Positions 1 through 8,378 of a stretch of DNA of 28,981 nt are shown here, one piece after another. Origin of the DNA: JAWXBM01 sp034440115 (GTDB lineage: Bacteria; Pseudomonadota; Gammaproteobacteria; Xanthomonadales; SZUA-36); contig JAWXBM010000051.1 of the NCBI GenBank assembly GCA_034440115.1, positions 1 to 28,981 of the forward strand, written 5' to 3'. Position 1 is the stretch's first letter; every line of letters begins with the position of its first letter. The notes below the pieces were generated by a model that did no database searches, was not told the origin of the DNA, and saw only the letters and a list, made by a program, of their open reading frames with translations. The position numbers were made by a program, and so were the translations under genes.

Positions 1-1
1 G

Positions 2-652
2 CTGGTAGAAATCTGGCCGGTCAAGCCGCACGAATTGCCTGCCTGGATAGGCAAGCGCATGCAAGCTGCGGGTCTTAAGGCTGACGCAGAAGCCATTCGT
101 TTACTGGCTGAGTTTGTTGAAGGTAACTTGCTGGCCGCACAGCAGGAGATCGACAAGATCAGCCTGCTTAACAAGGGCGAATTAGTAAGCGTTGAAACCA
201 TACGCGATGCCGTGAGCAGCAGCGCGCGCTTCGATGCCTTCCGGTTGGGCGAATGCCTGTTGCAGGGCAAAGCAGCCGATTGTTTGCGCGTGGCATCGGG
301 TTTACAGCGCATGGGCGTGGCCATACAAGCTGTATGCGGTGCGTTGATTTTCCAGCTGACACAGCTTGAGGGCGTGCGGTCTGCTATGGCCAGTGGTGCA
401 TCCGAGAGCAGCGCATTTGCGCACAATCGTGTGTTCAAAATGAATCAGCCGCTGCTACGACAGGCGCTACGTCGAATTCCGGCGAAGACTTTAAGTGCCT
501 CATTCAGCGCACTGTCCAAGATCGACAAACAAAGCAAAGGGCAGGCCAGCGGAGATCCCTGGCAAACACTGGACCAATTGCTGACAGAATTGTCCCTGGC
601 AGGCAGTCCCGCAGGCCATAAAGGGAGCGCGGGTCGGGCTGATGCAAGGTGA
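2..652 (+). CDS. holA: DNA polymerase III subunit delta, 3' part only
   Basis: The open frame is already running at base 2, so the gene starts upstream of the window. 216 residues are visible, and the E. coli protein is about 343, so roughly the first third (much of the AAA+ ATPase core) is missing. Visible are the WPVKPHELPAWI segment and GNLLAAQQEIDKISLL, both typical of HolA, followed by the helical C-terminal collar domain. HolA is the clamp-loader subunit that opens the beta sliding clamp during replication. Its stop overlaps the start of nadD by 11 bp, as expected for a co-transcribed pair. A TTG at 35 is not a real start, because homology continues upstream of it. Confidence 0.93.
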   Translation: MVEIWPVKPHELPAWIGKRMQAAGLKADAEAIRLLAEFVEGNLLAAQQEIDKISLLNKGELVSVETIRDAVSSSARFDAFRLGECLLQGKAADCLRVASGLQRMGVAIQAVCGALIFQLTQLEGVRSAMASGASESSAFAHNRVFKMNQPLLRQALRRIPAKTLSASFSALSKIDKQSKGQASGDPWQTLDQLLTELSLAGSPAGHKGSAGRADAR

Positions 653-1322
653 AAACCAGTTGAAGGGCAAATTACCTGACCTGCTGGCCATTTTCGGCGG
701 CACCTTCGATCCGGTCCATTTCGGCCACCTGCGGGCAGCGGTAGAAGCCAAAGAAGGCCTGGGGCTGGAACGTGTCAGCTTGTTGCCGGCAGGTAATCCC
801 CCGCATCGCAGCGCTACGGACGCAGCAGCGGCAGACCGTTTGGCCATGTTGCGATTGGCTGTTCAGGACTACCCGGATTTGCCCGTGGATGAACGTGAAG
901 TGCGGCGCGAAGGATCTTCCTGGATGGTGGATACATTGTCTGAGCTGCGTGCAGAAATCGGCCTCGCTCATCCGCTGGCCTTATTGCTGGGCCAGGATGC
1001 CGTCAACCAGTTGGACCGCTGGAAAGCGTGGCGCAGGCTGTTCGACCTGGCACATATCGTTATCATGCGTCGCCCCGATTCTGGCAACGACTACTCCGGC
1101 AAGCTGTTTGAACAAATTCAACCACGCCTGGTTAGCCAGCCGGAAGCCTTGCGGCAACAGCCCAGTGGCCTGGTTCTGCCGCTGCAAGTGACCCAACTGG
1201 CCATTTCATCCACCGATATCCGGCAACGACTGCAGCGGGGTAAATCCTGCCGTTTCCTGCTGCCAGAAGCCGTGATTGCCTACATTCGCAGCTCCGGTTT
1301 GTATGCTGCAGCCAAGCGTTGA
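642..1322 (+). CDS. nadD: Nicotinate-nucleotide adenylyltransferase
   Basis: This cytoplasmic enzyme of NAD synthesis adenylates nicotinate mononucleotide with ATP to give deamido-NAD. The 226-residue product has the nucleotidyltransferase signature GGTFDPVHFGH (residues 19-29, the HxGH-type site), the LLGQDAVNQLDRW stretch (115-127) and the C-terminal ISSTDIR (188-194) for ATP phosphate binding. The length is normal. The ATG at 642 overlaps holA by 11 bp. The first 12 residues precede the conserved core, so a slightly later start is possible. The order holA-nadD-rsfS is widespread in proteobacteria. Confidence 0.96.
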   Translation: MQGENQLKGKLPDLLAIFGGTFDPVHFGHLRAAVEAKEGLGLERVSLLPAGNPPHRSATDAAAADRLAMLRLAVQDYPDLPVDEREVRREGSSWMVDTLSELRAEIGLAHPLALLLGQDAVNQLDRWKAWRRLFDLAHIVIMRRPDSGNDYSGKLFEQIQPRLVSQPEALRQQPSGLVLPLQVTQLAISSTDIRQRLQRGKSCRFLLPEAVIAYIRSSGLYAAAKR

Positions 1323-1356
1323 GCCGCAACAACGCCAGCAGGACAATGATTTAATT

Positions 1357-1385
1357 TTGCGGGAACCGGGTCAAGGGTCTAGAAT
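1357..1385 (+). promoter_or_regulatory. Probable sigma-70 promoter for rsfS
   Basis: TTGCGG (1357-1362) lies 17 bases upstream of TAGAAT (1380-1385), which matches the -10 consensus at five of six positions. Transcription would begin near 1392, leaving only about a dozen bases before the GTG at 1404. That would explain the lack of a visible ribosome binding site. The match at -35 is only three of six, so this is a moderate prediction. Confidence 0.4.
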
Positions 1386-1403
1386 TCAGTAATTCTTTCC
1401 ACG

Positions 1404-1844
1404 GTGCATGGACTATTGACTAACCCATTGAAGAACTCATCGAAGAATTCATTAAAGAATACTGGCACATTGACAGACTCTGGCGAACCCACATTTCAAG
1501 AACTGCGAGAACTGGTACTCAGTTCCCTGGAAGATTTCAAAGCCATCGATATCCAGGAAATCGACGTTTCCGCGCAAAACTCCCTGACTGACCTGTTTGT
1601 GCTGGCCTCTGGTAATTCGAGCCGGCATGTGCGTTCCATGGCGGAAAACCTGGTGATCAAGGCCAAGGCAGCGGGTCATCTACCGTTGGGAATTGAGGGT
1701 GAGAAAGAAGGCGAGTGGGTGCTGGTGGACTTGAACGATATCGTTGTGCATCTCATGCAACCCCAGACCCGCGCCTTTTACAATCTTGAAAAACTCTGGG
1801 AAGCAGGTTCAAAACGGCGCAGTAGCGCTGCTTCTACTTCCTGA
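1404..1844 (+). CDS. rsfS: Ribosome silencing factor RsfS
   Basis: RsfS (formerly YbeB, Iojap family) binds ribosomal protein uL14 on the 50S subunit and blocks subunit joining when nutrients are short. The diagnostic stretches are SLTDLFVLASGNSSRHV (residues 60-76) and WVLVDLNDIVVHLM (105-118). The predicted protein has 146 residues, longer than the usual 105-120. The excess is about 30 N-terminal residues of low complexity with a KNSS/KNSL/KNTG period. An in-frame stop at 1380 limits the start to GTG 1404 or TTG codons at 1416, 1428 and 1470. None has a clear ribosome binding site, so the true start is uncertain. The gene lies 17 bp upstream of rlmH. Confidence 0.93.
   Translation: MHGLLTNPLKNSSKNSLKNTGTLTDSGEPTFQELRELVLSSLEDFKAIDIQEIDVSAQNSLTDLFVLASGNSSRHVRSMAENLVIKAKAAGHLPLGIEGEKEGEWVLVDLNDIVVHLMQPQTRAFYNLEKLWEAGSKRRSSAASTS
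1431..1466 (+). repeat. Three imperfect 12-bp tandem units in the rsfS 5' end
   Basis: Units at 1431-1442, 1443-1454 and 1455-1466 all begin AAGAA. The first two differ at three positions (AAGAACTCATCG and AAGAATTCATTA), and the third keeps only the first six bases. In frame they give four-residue units starting Lys-Asn. They lie in the poorly conserved N-terminal part of RsfS. Confidence 0.55.
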
Positions 1845-1861
1845 CAGGTTTTACAGCCCGG

Positions 1862-2332
1862 ATGCGTTTCAACGTTGTAGCCATTGGACGGCGCATGCCT
1901 GACTGGGTGGCGCATGGCTGGGGTGAATACGCCAAAAGATTTCCGCGCGGCCTGGAACTGGAATTGAAAGAGTTGCCGCTGGCCCGTCGCACCCGCTCCA
2001 GCAAAGCCGATGTTTTACGCGCCAGCGAATCTGCGGCCCTGCTGGCTGTAGTGCCAGCCAACAATTGGGTGATCGCCCTGGATGGCAAAGGTCAGCCATG
2101 GACCACCATGGAGTTGGCAGAGCAAATGAAACAATGGATGCAGCAGGGGCGGGATGTGTCGTTTCTGATTGGTGGGCCGGATGGTCTTGACCAGGTCAGC
2201 CTGCAACGTGCTGATGCTCACTGGTCATTGGGCAAACTGACCCTCCCTCATATGCTGGTGCGGGTGATTTTGGCCGAACAACTATACCGGGCCTGGTCGA
2301 TAACCCAGAACCACCCGTACCATCGTGAGTAA
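1862..2332 (+). CDS. rlmH: 23S rRNA pseudouridine-1915 N3-methyltransferase
   Basis: RlmH is a SPOUT-class enzyme that uses S-adenosylmethionine to methylate pseudouridine 1915 in helix 69 of 23S rRNA on assembled 70S ribosomes. The 156-residue length matches the family (155 in E. coli). The knot-fold cofactor site shows as FLIGGPDG (residues 101-108), and the C-terminal LYRAWSITQNHPYHR motif is diagnostic. The ATG at 1862 begins MRFNVVAIGRRMP, as in homologues. The 3' end overlaps the maf GTG by 8 bp. Together with rsfS it forms a ribosome-related pair seen in most bacteria. Confidence 0.97.
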   Translation: MRFNVVAIGRRMPDWVAHGWGEYAKRFPRGLELELKELPLARRTRSSKADVLRASESAALLAVVPANNWVIALDGKGQPWTTMELAEQMKQWMQQGRDVSFLIGGPDGLDQVSLQRADAHWSLGKLTLPHMLVRVILAEQLYRAWSITQNHPYHRE

Positions 2333-2939
2333 TACTTTGAGTGAACTGCCAATTCAATTGATACTCGCATCTGCCTCGCCTCGCCGCCACGAGTTGCTGA
2401 AGCAGATTGGCGTGCGCTACCGGGTCATTATCAGTGATGCTGACGAAAGCGGCCTGCCCGGCGAAACGCCGGCGGAATATGTTTGCCGCGTTGCACAAAG
2501 CAAGGCTGAAGCGGTTGCCAGGGGAACAGGTTCGAATCTGCCCGTCTTGGGCGCTGACACTGCGGTGGTTATTGGTGACAGAATTTTGGGTAAACCGAGT
2601 GACCCGACTGAGGCAGCGGGCATGTTGAGTTGCCTGAGTGGACACGTACATCAAGTCTATTCTGCCGTGGTCTTGATTCATTCAGATGGCCGCGTGACCA
2701 GCCGTCTGAGCATCACCGAAGTTCGCTTCGCTGTGCTGGAACAGGATTGGATTGATGCCTATTGCGCCAGTGGTGAGCCCATGGACAAAGCCGGTGCTTA
2801 TGGTGTGCAGGGTTATGCAGCACACCGCATCAGCGAGATCCGCGGCAGCTATTCCGGCGTGATGGGCTTACCCTTGTATGAAACCATGGAATTGCTGCAT
2901 GCCGCTGGTTTCAGTCTGTCTCCATGCCGCGAAGTGTAA
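2325..2939 (+). CDS. maf: Maf-family dTTP/UTP pyrophosphatase (YhdE class)
   Basis: Maf proteins hydrolyse nucleoside triphosphates to monophosphates, and the YhdE class prefers dTTP, UTP and modified pyrimidine nucleotides. The 204-residue product has SASPRRHELL (residues 16-25), GADT (76-79) with the catalytic aspartate, and GEPMDKAGAYGVQG (150-163), the last favouring the YhdE class over YceF. GTG 2325 is used as the start. It overlaps rlmH by 8 bp, which suggests translational coupling. In many gammaproteobacteria maf follows mreBCD, but here it follows rlmH directly. The rng start lies 10 bp downstream. Confidence 0.93.
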   Translation: MSNTLSELPIQLILASASPRRHELLKQIGVRYRVIISDADESGLPGETPAEYVCRVAQSKAEAVARGTGSNLPVLGADTAVVIGDRILGKPSDPTEAAGMLSCLSGHVHQVYSAVVLIHSDGRVTSRLSITEVRFAVLEQDWIDAYCASGEPMDKAGAYGVQGYAAHRISEIRGSYSGVMGLPLYETMELLHAAGFSLSPCREV

Positions 2940-2949
2940 GAGACCCAAC

Positions 2950-4416
2950 GTGAGCGAAGAAATCCTCATTAACGCCACACCTTCGGAAACCCGGGTTGCC
3001 CTGGTAGAAGGTGGCATGTTGCAGGAAGTCTGGCTGGAGCGGGATGGTCGTTTTGGACACATCGGCAGTATTTACCAAGGAACCGTGTCGCGGGTATTAC
3101 CGGGCCTGCAAGCTGCATTTGTTGAAATTGGCCTGCAGCGCACCGCTTTCCTGCACGCCAGTGATATGACCCGTAATGATCCGTCTTTGGTGCAGGGGGA
3201 AGCCCGTGTGCCGCTGATCGCGGAATTGTTGCGTGCGGGTGATGAAGTCATTGTGCAGGTGATCAAGGATCCGATGGGCAGTAAAGGCGCCCGTTTAACC
3301 ACCAATATCACTATCCCCTCGCGCTTCCTGGTGCTGTTACCGGACTCTGAAACCATCGCTGTCTCCATTCGTATCGAAGACCCGGAAGAGCGCGAGCGTC
3401 TGAAACAGATGGTAGCAACCTTGCGCGCTGCTGATACCGGCCAGGGCTATATCGTCCGCACCAATGCCGAAGGAGTGGATCAGTTTGCCTTGTCGGCCGA
3501 TATGTCCTACCTGACCAAAGTGTGGCAGACGATAAAGCAACGGGTCCGGGACACCGGCAGCGGTGAGCGTGTGTATGAAGAGCTGTCGCTGCCTCTGCGG
3601 GCATTGCGTGACATGATGCACGCCAACGTAGACCGGGTACGGATCGATTCTTCTGCTGTTTTCGAACAGGCCAAGAAGTTCGCCAGCGCCTTTATTCCCG
3701 GCTGGCTGAACCGCATCGAGGCCTACGAAGGCGAGCGGCCGATATTTGACCTGTTTGGTATTGAGGATGAAATTGAATCCGCGCTGGGGCGTGAAGTTGC
3801 ACTGAAGTCGGGCGGCTATCTGGTGTTCGATCAAACCGAAGCCATGACTACCATAGATGTTAACACCGGTGGTTTCGTCGGTTCCCGTAACCAGGAAGAC
3901 ACCATCTACAAGACCAACCTGGAAGCCAGCCAGGCCATCGCCCGGCAACTGCGGCTGCGCAACCTGGGTGGCATTATCATCATCGATTTTATCGATATGA
4001 CGGATGAAGAGCACAAACGTCAGGTCATGCGTTCTTTAAATCGTGCATTGGAGCGCGACCTGGCCAAAACCGGCGTCACTGAGCTGTCCAGTCTGGGCCT
4101 GGTTGAGATGACCCGTAAGCGCACTACTGAAAGCCTTGAGCACCGGCTGTGTGTTCTTTGCCCAACTTGTGCGGGGCGCGGCATGGTAAAAAGTGCCGAA
4201 ACGGTCAGCCTGGAAATTTTCCGGGAGATCCTGCGTTCCGGCCGCCAGTTTGAGGCCACCAAGCTGATGGTGCTAGCAGCACCGGCGGTAGTAGCCGAAG
4301 TGCTGGACGAACATTCCGCTGTGGTAGCAGAGCTGGAAGAATTGATCGGTCGCTCCATCCGCTTTCAGACGGAAGAGCAGTATTCGCAGGAACAATTCGA
4401 TGTGGTCTTGCTCTGA
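2950..4416 (+). CDS. rng: Ribonuclease G
   Basis: RNase G is the shorter paralogue of RNase E. It matures the 5' end of 16S rRNA and cleaves some mRNAs. I start it at GTG 2950, which gives MSEEILINATPSETRVAL and 488 residues (E. coli 489). A longer in-frame reading from 2878 runs through the end of maf and is not homologous. The S1-like domain covers about residues 35-120. The two metal-binding aspartates are in TTIDVNTGG (D303) and IIIIDFIDM (D346). The zinc-link CPTC is at 404-407. There is no RNase E-type degradosome scaffold tail. Confidence 0.95.
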   Translation: MSEEILINATPSETRVALVEGGMLQEVWLERDGRFGHIGSIYQGTVSRVLPGLQAAFVEIGLQRTAFLHASDMTRNDPSLVQGEARVPLIAELLRAGDEVIVQVIKDPMGSKGARLTTNITIPSRFLVLLPDSETIAVSIRIEDPEERERLKQMVATLRAADTGQGYIVRTNAEGVDQFALSADMSYLTKVWQTIKQRVRDTGSGERVYEELSLPLRALRDMMHANVDRVRIDSSAVFEQAKKFASAFIPGWLNRIEAYEGERPIFDLFGIEDEIESALGREVALKSGGYLVFDQTEAMTTIDVNTGGFVGSRNQEDTIYKTNLEASQAIARQLRLRNLGGIIIIDFIDMTDEEHKRQVMRSLNRALERDLAKTGVTELSSLGLVEMTRKRTTESLEHRLCVLCPTCAGRGMVKSAETVSLEIFREILRSGRQFEATKLMVLAAPAVVAEVLDEHSAVVAELEELIGRSIRFQTEEQYSQEQFDVVLL

Positions 4417-4422
4417 GTCCGC

Positions 4423-4446
4423 CGTAGTTCTGAATCCAGAACTGCG
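4423..4446 (+). promoter_or_regulatory. Stable hairpin between rng and yhdP
   Basis: A ten-pair stem (4423-4432 with 4437-4446, one T-G wobble) closes a four-base loop, AATC. The inner seven pairs, AGTTCTG with CAGAACT, are perfect. It starts 7 bp after the rng stop and ends 18 bp before the yhdP start. No T-tract follows, so it is not a standard intrinsic terminator. It could stabilise the rng 3' end, be an RNA processing site, or be a DNA operator. Confidence 0.6.
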
Positions 4447-4464
4447 ACAATCAGGCCGGCAGTT

Positions 4465-7400
4465 GTGATCGGGTTTGCACGCTGGTTACGCCGACTGCGC
4501 ACACTGCTGTGGACAGCCTTTTCCATGCTGGTGATCTTTGCCGCCATTGTGGTGGGCGTGGGCAAGTTGCTGATGCCCTACAGCGATCACTACAAGCCGC
4601 AACTGGAGAGCTGGCTGTCGGCAGAATTTGGCTATCCAGTCAGCGTGGACAGCTTCTCCGGCCAGTGGCGTGCATTTGGCCCACGTCTGACACTAAAAGG
4701 TTTGCACATCGAGCCGCATGCCGATCTGCCTGCTGCTGAAGAAATGTTGATCGCGCAAGCTGCACTGGATCTGCAGCCATTGAATTTATTGATTCCGGGT
4801 CGGGCTTTTTATAGCTTTCTGGTGATCGGCGCAGACTTGCAGTTGGTGCGTGACTCGAACGGACAACTGCACCTTTCGGGCCTGGGGCTTAACAGTCATT
4901 CTCCAGCAAGCTCTGGCTCGAGTCCGGGCTTTGTGCCAGGTTCGGGTTTGGCCAGGTTAGTGGGTGTGGGTGAGTTGCGGCTGGAGGATTCACGGCTGGA
5001 TCTGGTTGACGAAAAGCTCTCAGCCCGGTTGCACTTTTCGGCTATTAACGCAGTGCTGCAGGTGGCGGATGAGCAATTCGCAATCAGGTTGGAGTCCAGA
5101 TTATCTGCACCAGGCAGCGGTGGCGAATTCGGTTCGGTTGAGATTGTTGCCAAAGCCAGTTGGCAAGTGGGCGATGGCTTGCAGAATGCCAACTGGTATA
5201 TGTCCGCAGCCGATCTTTCGTTGCTCCGGCTAAGCGAGCATGTGCCCGCGTTTCCAATGCTGCCCAGGCAGGGTAATCTCGCCGCTAAAATCTGGGGCCA
5301 ATGGTCCAAAGGCGATGATTTGTCCAATCAAGGGGTCGTCGAAATCAACAATACTCGGCTGAGCGACGGCTCTACAGACCTCCTGTTCGACCAGTTAAGC
5401 AGCCAGTTTAGCTGGCAGTTGACTGGCCCCAAGGCATGGCGGTTGGATCTGCACGATACCGTCATCAAACAAGGTGATGCCGATTTAAAGCTGCCGGGAT
5501 TGGTTATAGCCAGAGATATCGATAAAGACCTGGGGCTTTGGTTCGGCGCTGATTATCTGCCTTTGCAGGACACCCTGCCCATAGCCCGGGATTTTATGGC
5601 CTTGCTGGATGTGCGTTGGCCCGATACATTGCCAGCAACCGTTAGTGGCAGCCTGTCTGCATTCGATCTGGTACTGGCGGCGGACTGGAGCAGTCGCTGG
5701 TTGTCCGGCGAATTTCGCGATGTGGGGATAGGCGACTGGCCGCGTTGGCCAACTCTGGCAGGCTTGAATGGGCAGATCAAAATGCAATCCGGCCAGGGCA
5801 AGGTGAGCCTGAATGCACCTGCCTTGCAGGTGGACTGGCCGGAAATGTTTGGCTATCCCTTGCAACTCAGCCTGCCCGAGTGTGAGGCTGAACTACAACT
5901 GGGGTCTCAGTGGCAGGTTTTTCTGCAGTCCTGCCATTTGTTCAACGATGATCTGTCAGCAAAAGGTGATGTACTGATTGCTGCCAGCCCAGGCAGGCCA
6001 GCGGTCGATGTCAATGTTGAAGTGCTCAGGCTGGATGCGGCCAATCTCAAGCCTTATTGGCCAGAAGGATTCATGCCGGCAAAGGTGACGAACTGGTTGC
6101 GCAATAATATACAGGCCGGGCAACTTGCTGAGGGGCGTTTGCAAATCCATGGTGACATGGACGATTGGCCGTTCAGCAATGGTGCAGGGCGATTTGAAGC
6201 CTGGGCTTCGTTTGAGAACGGTATTTTGAGCTTTGCTCCGGCTTGGCCAGCACTTCATGGGGTTGATGTTTCGGCTCATTTTATTGGTGTGGGCATGTGG
6301 CTAGACGGGCGAGTGGAATCATTTGGAGGAGTCGCCGTTACTAAAGCATCGGCCAGCATAGAAAGTTTTGGCCATGCCTTGTTGCGAGTCGATTTTCAGG
6401 GGCGGGACAGCGTCACCAAAGTACTGAAGTTAGTGCAGCAGACGCCCATCATGCCAAAAGATGAGGTTAATCTCAGTGGCTTTGAATTCGGCGGCACAGT
6501 AACTGTCAAAGGCGCGCTCGAACTGCCACTGGGCAGCACACCTGGCAGCCTGGAGCTTAGCGGCAGCGCACAAGTCAGCAAGGGAAGTTTTCTCGACCAA
6601 TCAACCGGAGTGTTGGTGGAATCGGTGGCGGGGGCGCTCAAATTCGATCAGCAAGGATTGCTGGCTGAATCTTTGCAGGCCAGCTACAAGGGCCGTCCTG
6701 CCACCCTGGATTTGCAGGTTGGTGGCGACACGATCTGGGGCCTGCAAGCAGCGCTGAAAGGCCAATTCGCTGTCGAGGACTTCCTGCCTGAGTTTCTGCA
6801 GCAGCAGGAAGCGATTGTCAGCCGTGTCAGTGGTGACTCCGCATGGTCGGCACAGGTGCTGGTGCCGCTTAAAGCTGCCGGGTCGCAGCAACCAGTGCTG
6901 CTGAAAATAGCTTCCGATCTGCGTGGTATCCGGCTGGGTTTTCCTGCACCGTTAGCCAAGGAAGTTTACGAAATCTGGCCTTTTTCGCTGGTCTATCCTT
7001 TAACTGGCGACAGCCGAATGTTGCGGATGGAAATTGATCAGCAGCTTTTTGTCGCCGTTGAGATGGTCGACAATCCATTAAACGCCACTGACTCGCCAGC
7101 CCTGCAGCGTGCTGCTGTATCGCTGGGTTCGCCAATCAGTCAATTGCCACCTGCTGGCAGTCTACAAATAGGTGGAGCCACCAGCCGGTTTGATCTGGAT
7201 GGCTGGGTCAAACTGGTGGTCGAAGGTGTGCGCCATGGTGTTGGTCTGGGTGACCTGCAACTGGATCCAGTGGCCGTTCAGGCCGATGAACTGCTGTTCC
7301 TGGACCGGTTATTTACACAGACCAGTCTGACGGCGGAGCTGTCCGGTACCGATATCCGGGCTGATTTTGACGCTGAGGATCTTGCGGGTCATGTGTTGTT

Positions 7401-8346
7401 TACCACCGGCAGCACGGGTCGCAACAGTCTGAATGCAGAGTTTGAGCGGCTGGTGTTGGGAAAACCGTTGAGCAGCGGCGGGGACACCGAGTCAGACCCA
7501 TCTGAACTACCGGAATTACACCTTTATGCCCGGTCGCTCCGCTACCTGGGGCTGGAAATGGGTGAAACCCGCGTCGAAGCTTATCCAACAGCCAGTGGCT
7601 TTCATTTCGAAACAGTGGAAGCCAAATCTGAATCGCTGTCCGTGCGGGCCAGCGGAGACTGGTCTTTGCTGGACCAAGGCCCACAATCGGCTTTCGACAT
7701 CCTGTTGACGGCGGAATCGCTGGGAGATTTGCTGCAATCGCTGGACATCAGTTCCTCCCTGCAAGGTGGTCAAACGGTATTGCAGTTTGATGCCTGGTGG
7801 CCAGGTTCGCCCGCAGCGTTTGCTTTGGCCAGGCTTAATGGCGAGATCGACTTCAGCGTAACGCGTGGCCAGATAACCAATGCCAATTCCGGCACCGGTA
7901 AAGTGCTGGGTTTGCTGAGCATTCAATCGTTGCCGCGACGCCTGTCACTGGATTTTCGTGATGTATTTGATTCAGGCTTTGGCTTTGAAACGGCCACTGG
8001 CACTTTCAAAATGGAAAACGGCACAGCCACCACCGATGATGTGAAGCTGACTTCATCGGCTGCCAATATCAAGCTCAGCGGTAGTACAGACCTTGTAAAA
8101 CAGCAGTACAACCAGCAGATGACAGTAATGCCGGGTGTTGGCAATACCCTGCCGGTCATCGGTGCGATTGCAGCTGGTCCGGGTGGGGCTGCAGCGGGCC
8201 TCGCACTGCAAGGCCTGTTGCATGAGCAACTCGGCAAGGCAACACAAGTACAATACACCATCAAGGGTAGCTGGGATGAGCCGTTGATCGAGGCTGTGGT
8301 CAAAAATGCTGAACCAGGCAAACCAGCAAACGATGAAAGTGAATAG
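4465..8346 (+). CDS. yhdP: AsmA-like inner-membrane protein YhdP
   Basis: The 1293-residue product compares with 1266 in E. coli. A single N-terminal membrane segment (about residues 13-36, rich in Leu, Val and Ile) is followed by a very long periplasmic part rich in beta-strand-like alternation. The C-terminal region holds the WWPGSPAAFALARLNGEI and GTGKVLGLLSIQSLPRRL stretches typical of YhdP. In E. coli, YhdP, TamB and YdbH together carry phospholipid from inner to outer membrane. I infer the same role here. The GTG at 4465 leads directly into the basic N-terminus and membrane anchor. It is followed by tldD after 32 bp. The nitrilase-like gene I expect between yhdP and tldD in some relatives is absent. 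Confidence 0.92.
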   Translation: MIGFARWLRRLRTLLWTAFSMLVIFAAIVVGVGKLLMPYSDHYKPQLESWLSAEFGYPVSVDSFSGQWRAFGPRLTLKGLHIEPHADLPAAEEMLIAQAALDLQPLNLLIPGRAFYSFLVIGADLQLVRDSNGQLHLSGLGLNSHSPASSGSSPGFVPGSGLARLVGVGELRLEDSRLDLVDEKLSARLHFSAINAVLQVADEQFAIRLESRLSAPGSGGEFGSVEIVAKASWQVGDGLQNANWYMSAADLSLLRLSEHVPAFPMLPRQGNLAAKIWGQWSKGDDLSNQGVVEINNTRLSDGSTDLLFDQLSSQFSWQLTGPKAWRLDLHDTVIKQGDADLKLPGLVIARDIDKDLGLWFGADYLPLQDTLPIARDFMALLDVRWPDTLPATVSGSLSAFDLVLAADWSSRWLSGEFRDVGIGDWPRWPTLAGLNGQIKMQSGQGKVSLNAPALQVDWPEMFGYPLQLSLPECEAELQLGSQWQVFLQSCHLFNDDLSAKGDVLIAASPGRPAVDVNVEVLRLDAANLKPYWPEGFMPAKVTNWLRNNIQAGQLAEGRLQIHGDMDDWPFSNGAGRFEAWASFENGILSFAPAWPALHGVDVSAHFIGVGMWLDGRVESFGGVAVTKASASIESFGHALLRVDFQGRDSVTKVLKLVQQTPIMPKDEVNLSGFEFGGTVTVKGALELPLGSTPGSLELSGSAQVSKGSFLDQSTGVLVESVAGALKFDQQGLLAESLQASYKGRPATLDLQVGGDTIWGLQAALKGQFAVEDFLPEFLQQQEAIVSRVSGDSAWSAQVLVPLKAAGSQQPVLLKIASDLRGIRLGFPAPLAKEVYEIWPFSLVYPLTGDSRMLRMEIDQQLFVAVEMVDNPLNATDSPALQRAAVSLGSPISQLPPAGSLQIGGATSRFDLDGWVKLVVEGVRHGVGLGDLQLDPVAVQADELLFLDRLFTQTSLTAELSGTDIRADFDAEDLAGHVLFTTGSTGRNSLNAEFERLVLGKPLSSGGDTESDPSELPELHLYARSLRYLGLEMGETRVEAYPTASGFHFETVEAKSESLSVRASGDWSLLDQGPQSAFDILLTAESLGDLLQSLDISSSLQGGQTVLQFDAWWPGSPAAFALARLNGEIDFSVTRGQITNANSGTGKVLGLLSIQSLPRRLSLDFRDVFDSGFGFETATGTFKMENGTATTDDVKLTSSAANIKLSGSTDLVKQQYNQQMTVMPGVGNTLPVIGAIAAGPGGAAAGLALQGLLHEQLGKATQVQYTIKGSWDEPLIEAVVKNAEPGKPANDESE

Positions 8347-8378
8347 CCCCAAAAGCAATTGGCGCAAGGGATCAAGGG

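Noticed and set aside
1316..1335. GCGTT/AACGC inverted repeat at the end of nadD
   Set aside because: Five pairs with a ten-base loop and no following T-tract is too weak to call a terminator.
1362..1381. GGAAC followed by GTCTA upstream of rsfS, resembling a sigma-E type promoter
   Set aside because: Only about 10 bases separate the two parts; sigma-E promoters need about 16. The overlapping sigma-70 pair fits better.
3337..4014. A 225-codon open frame on the - strand inside rng
   Set aside because: It is antisense to the catalytic core of RNase G and shows no family resemblance, so it is a shadow of codon bias.
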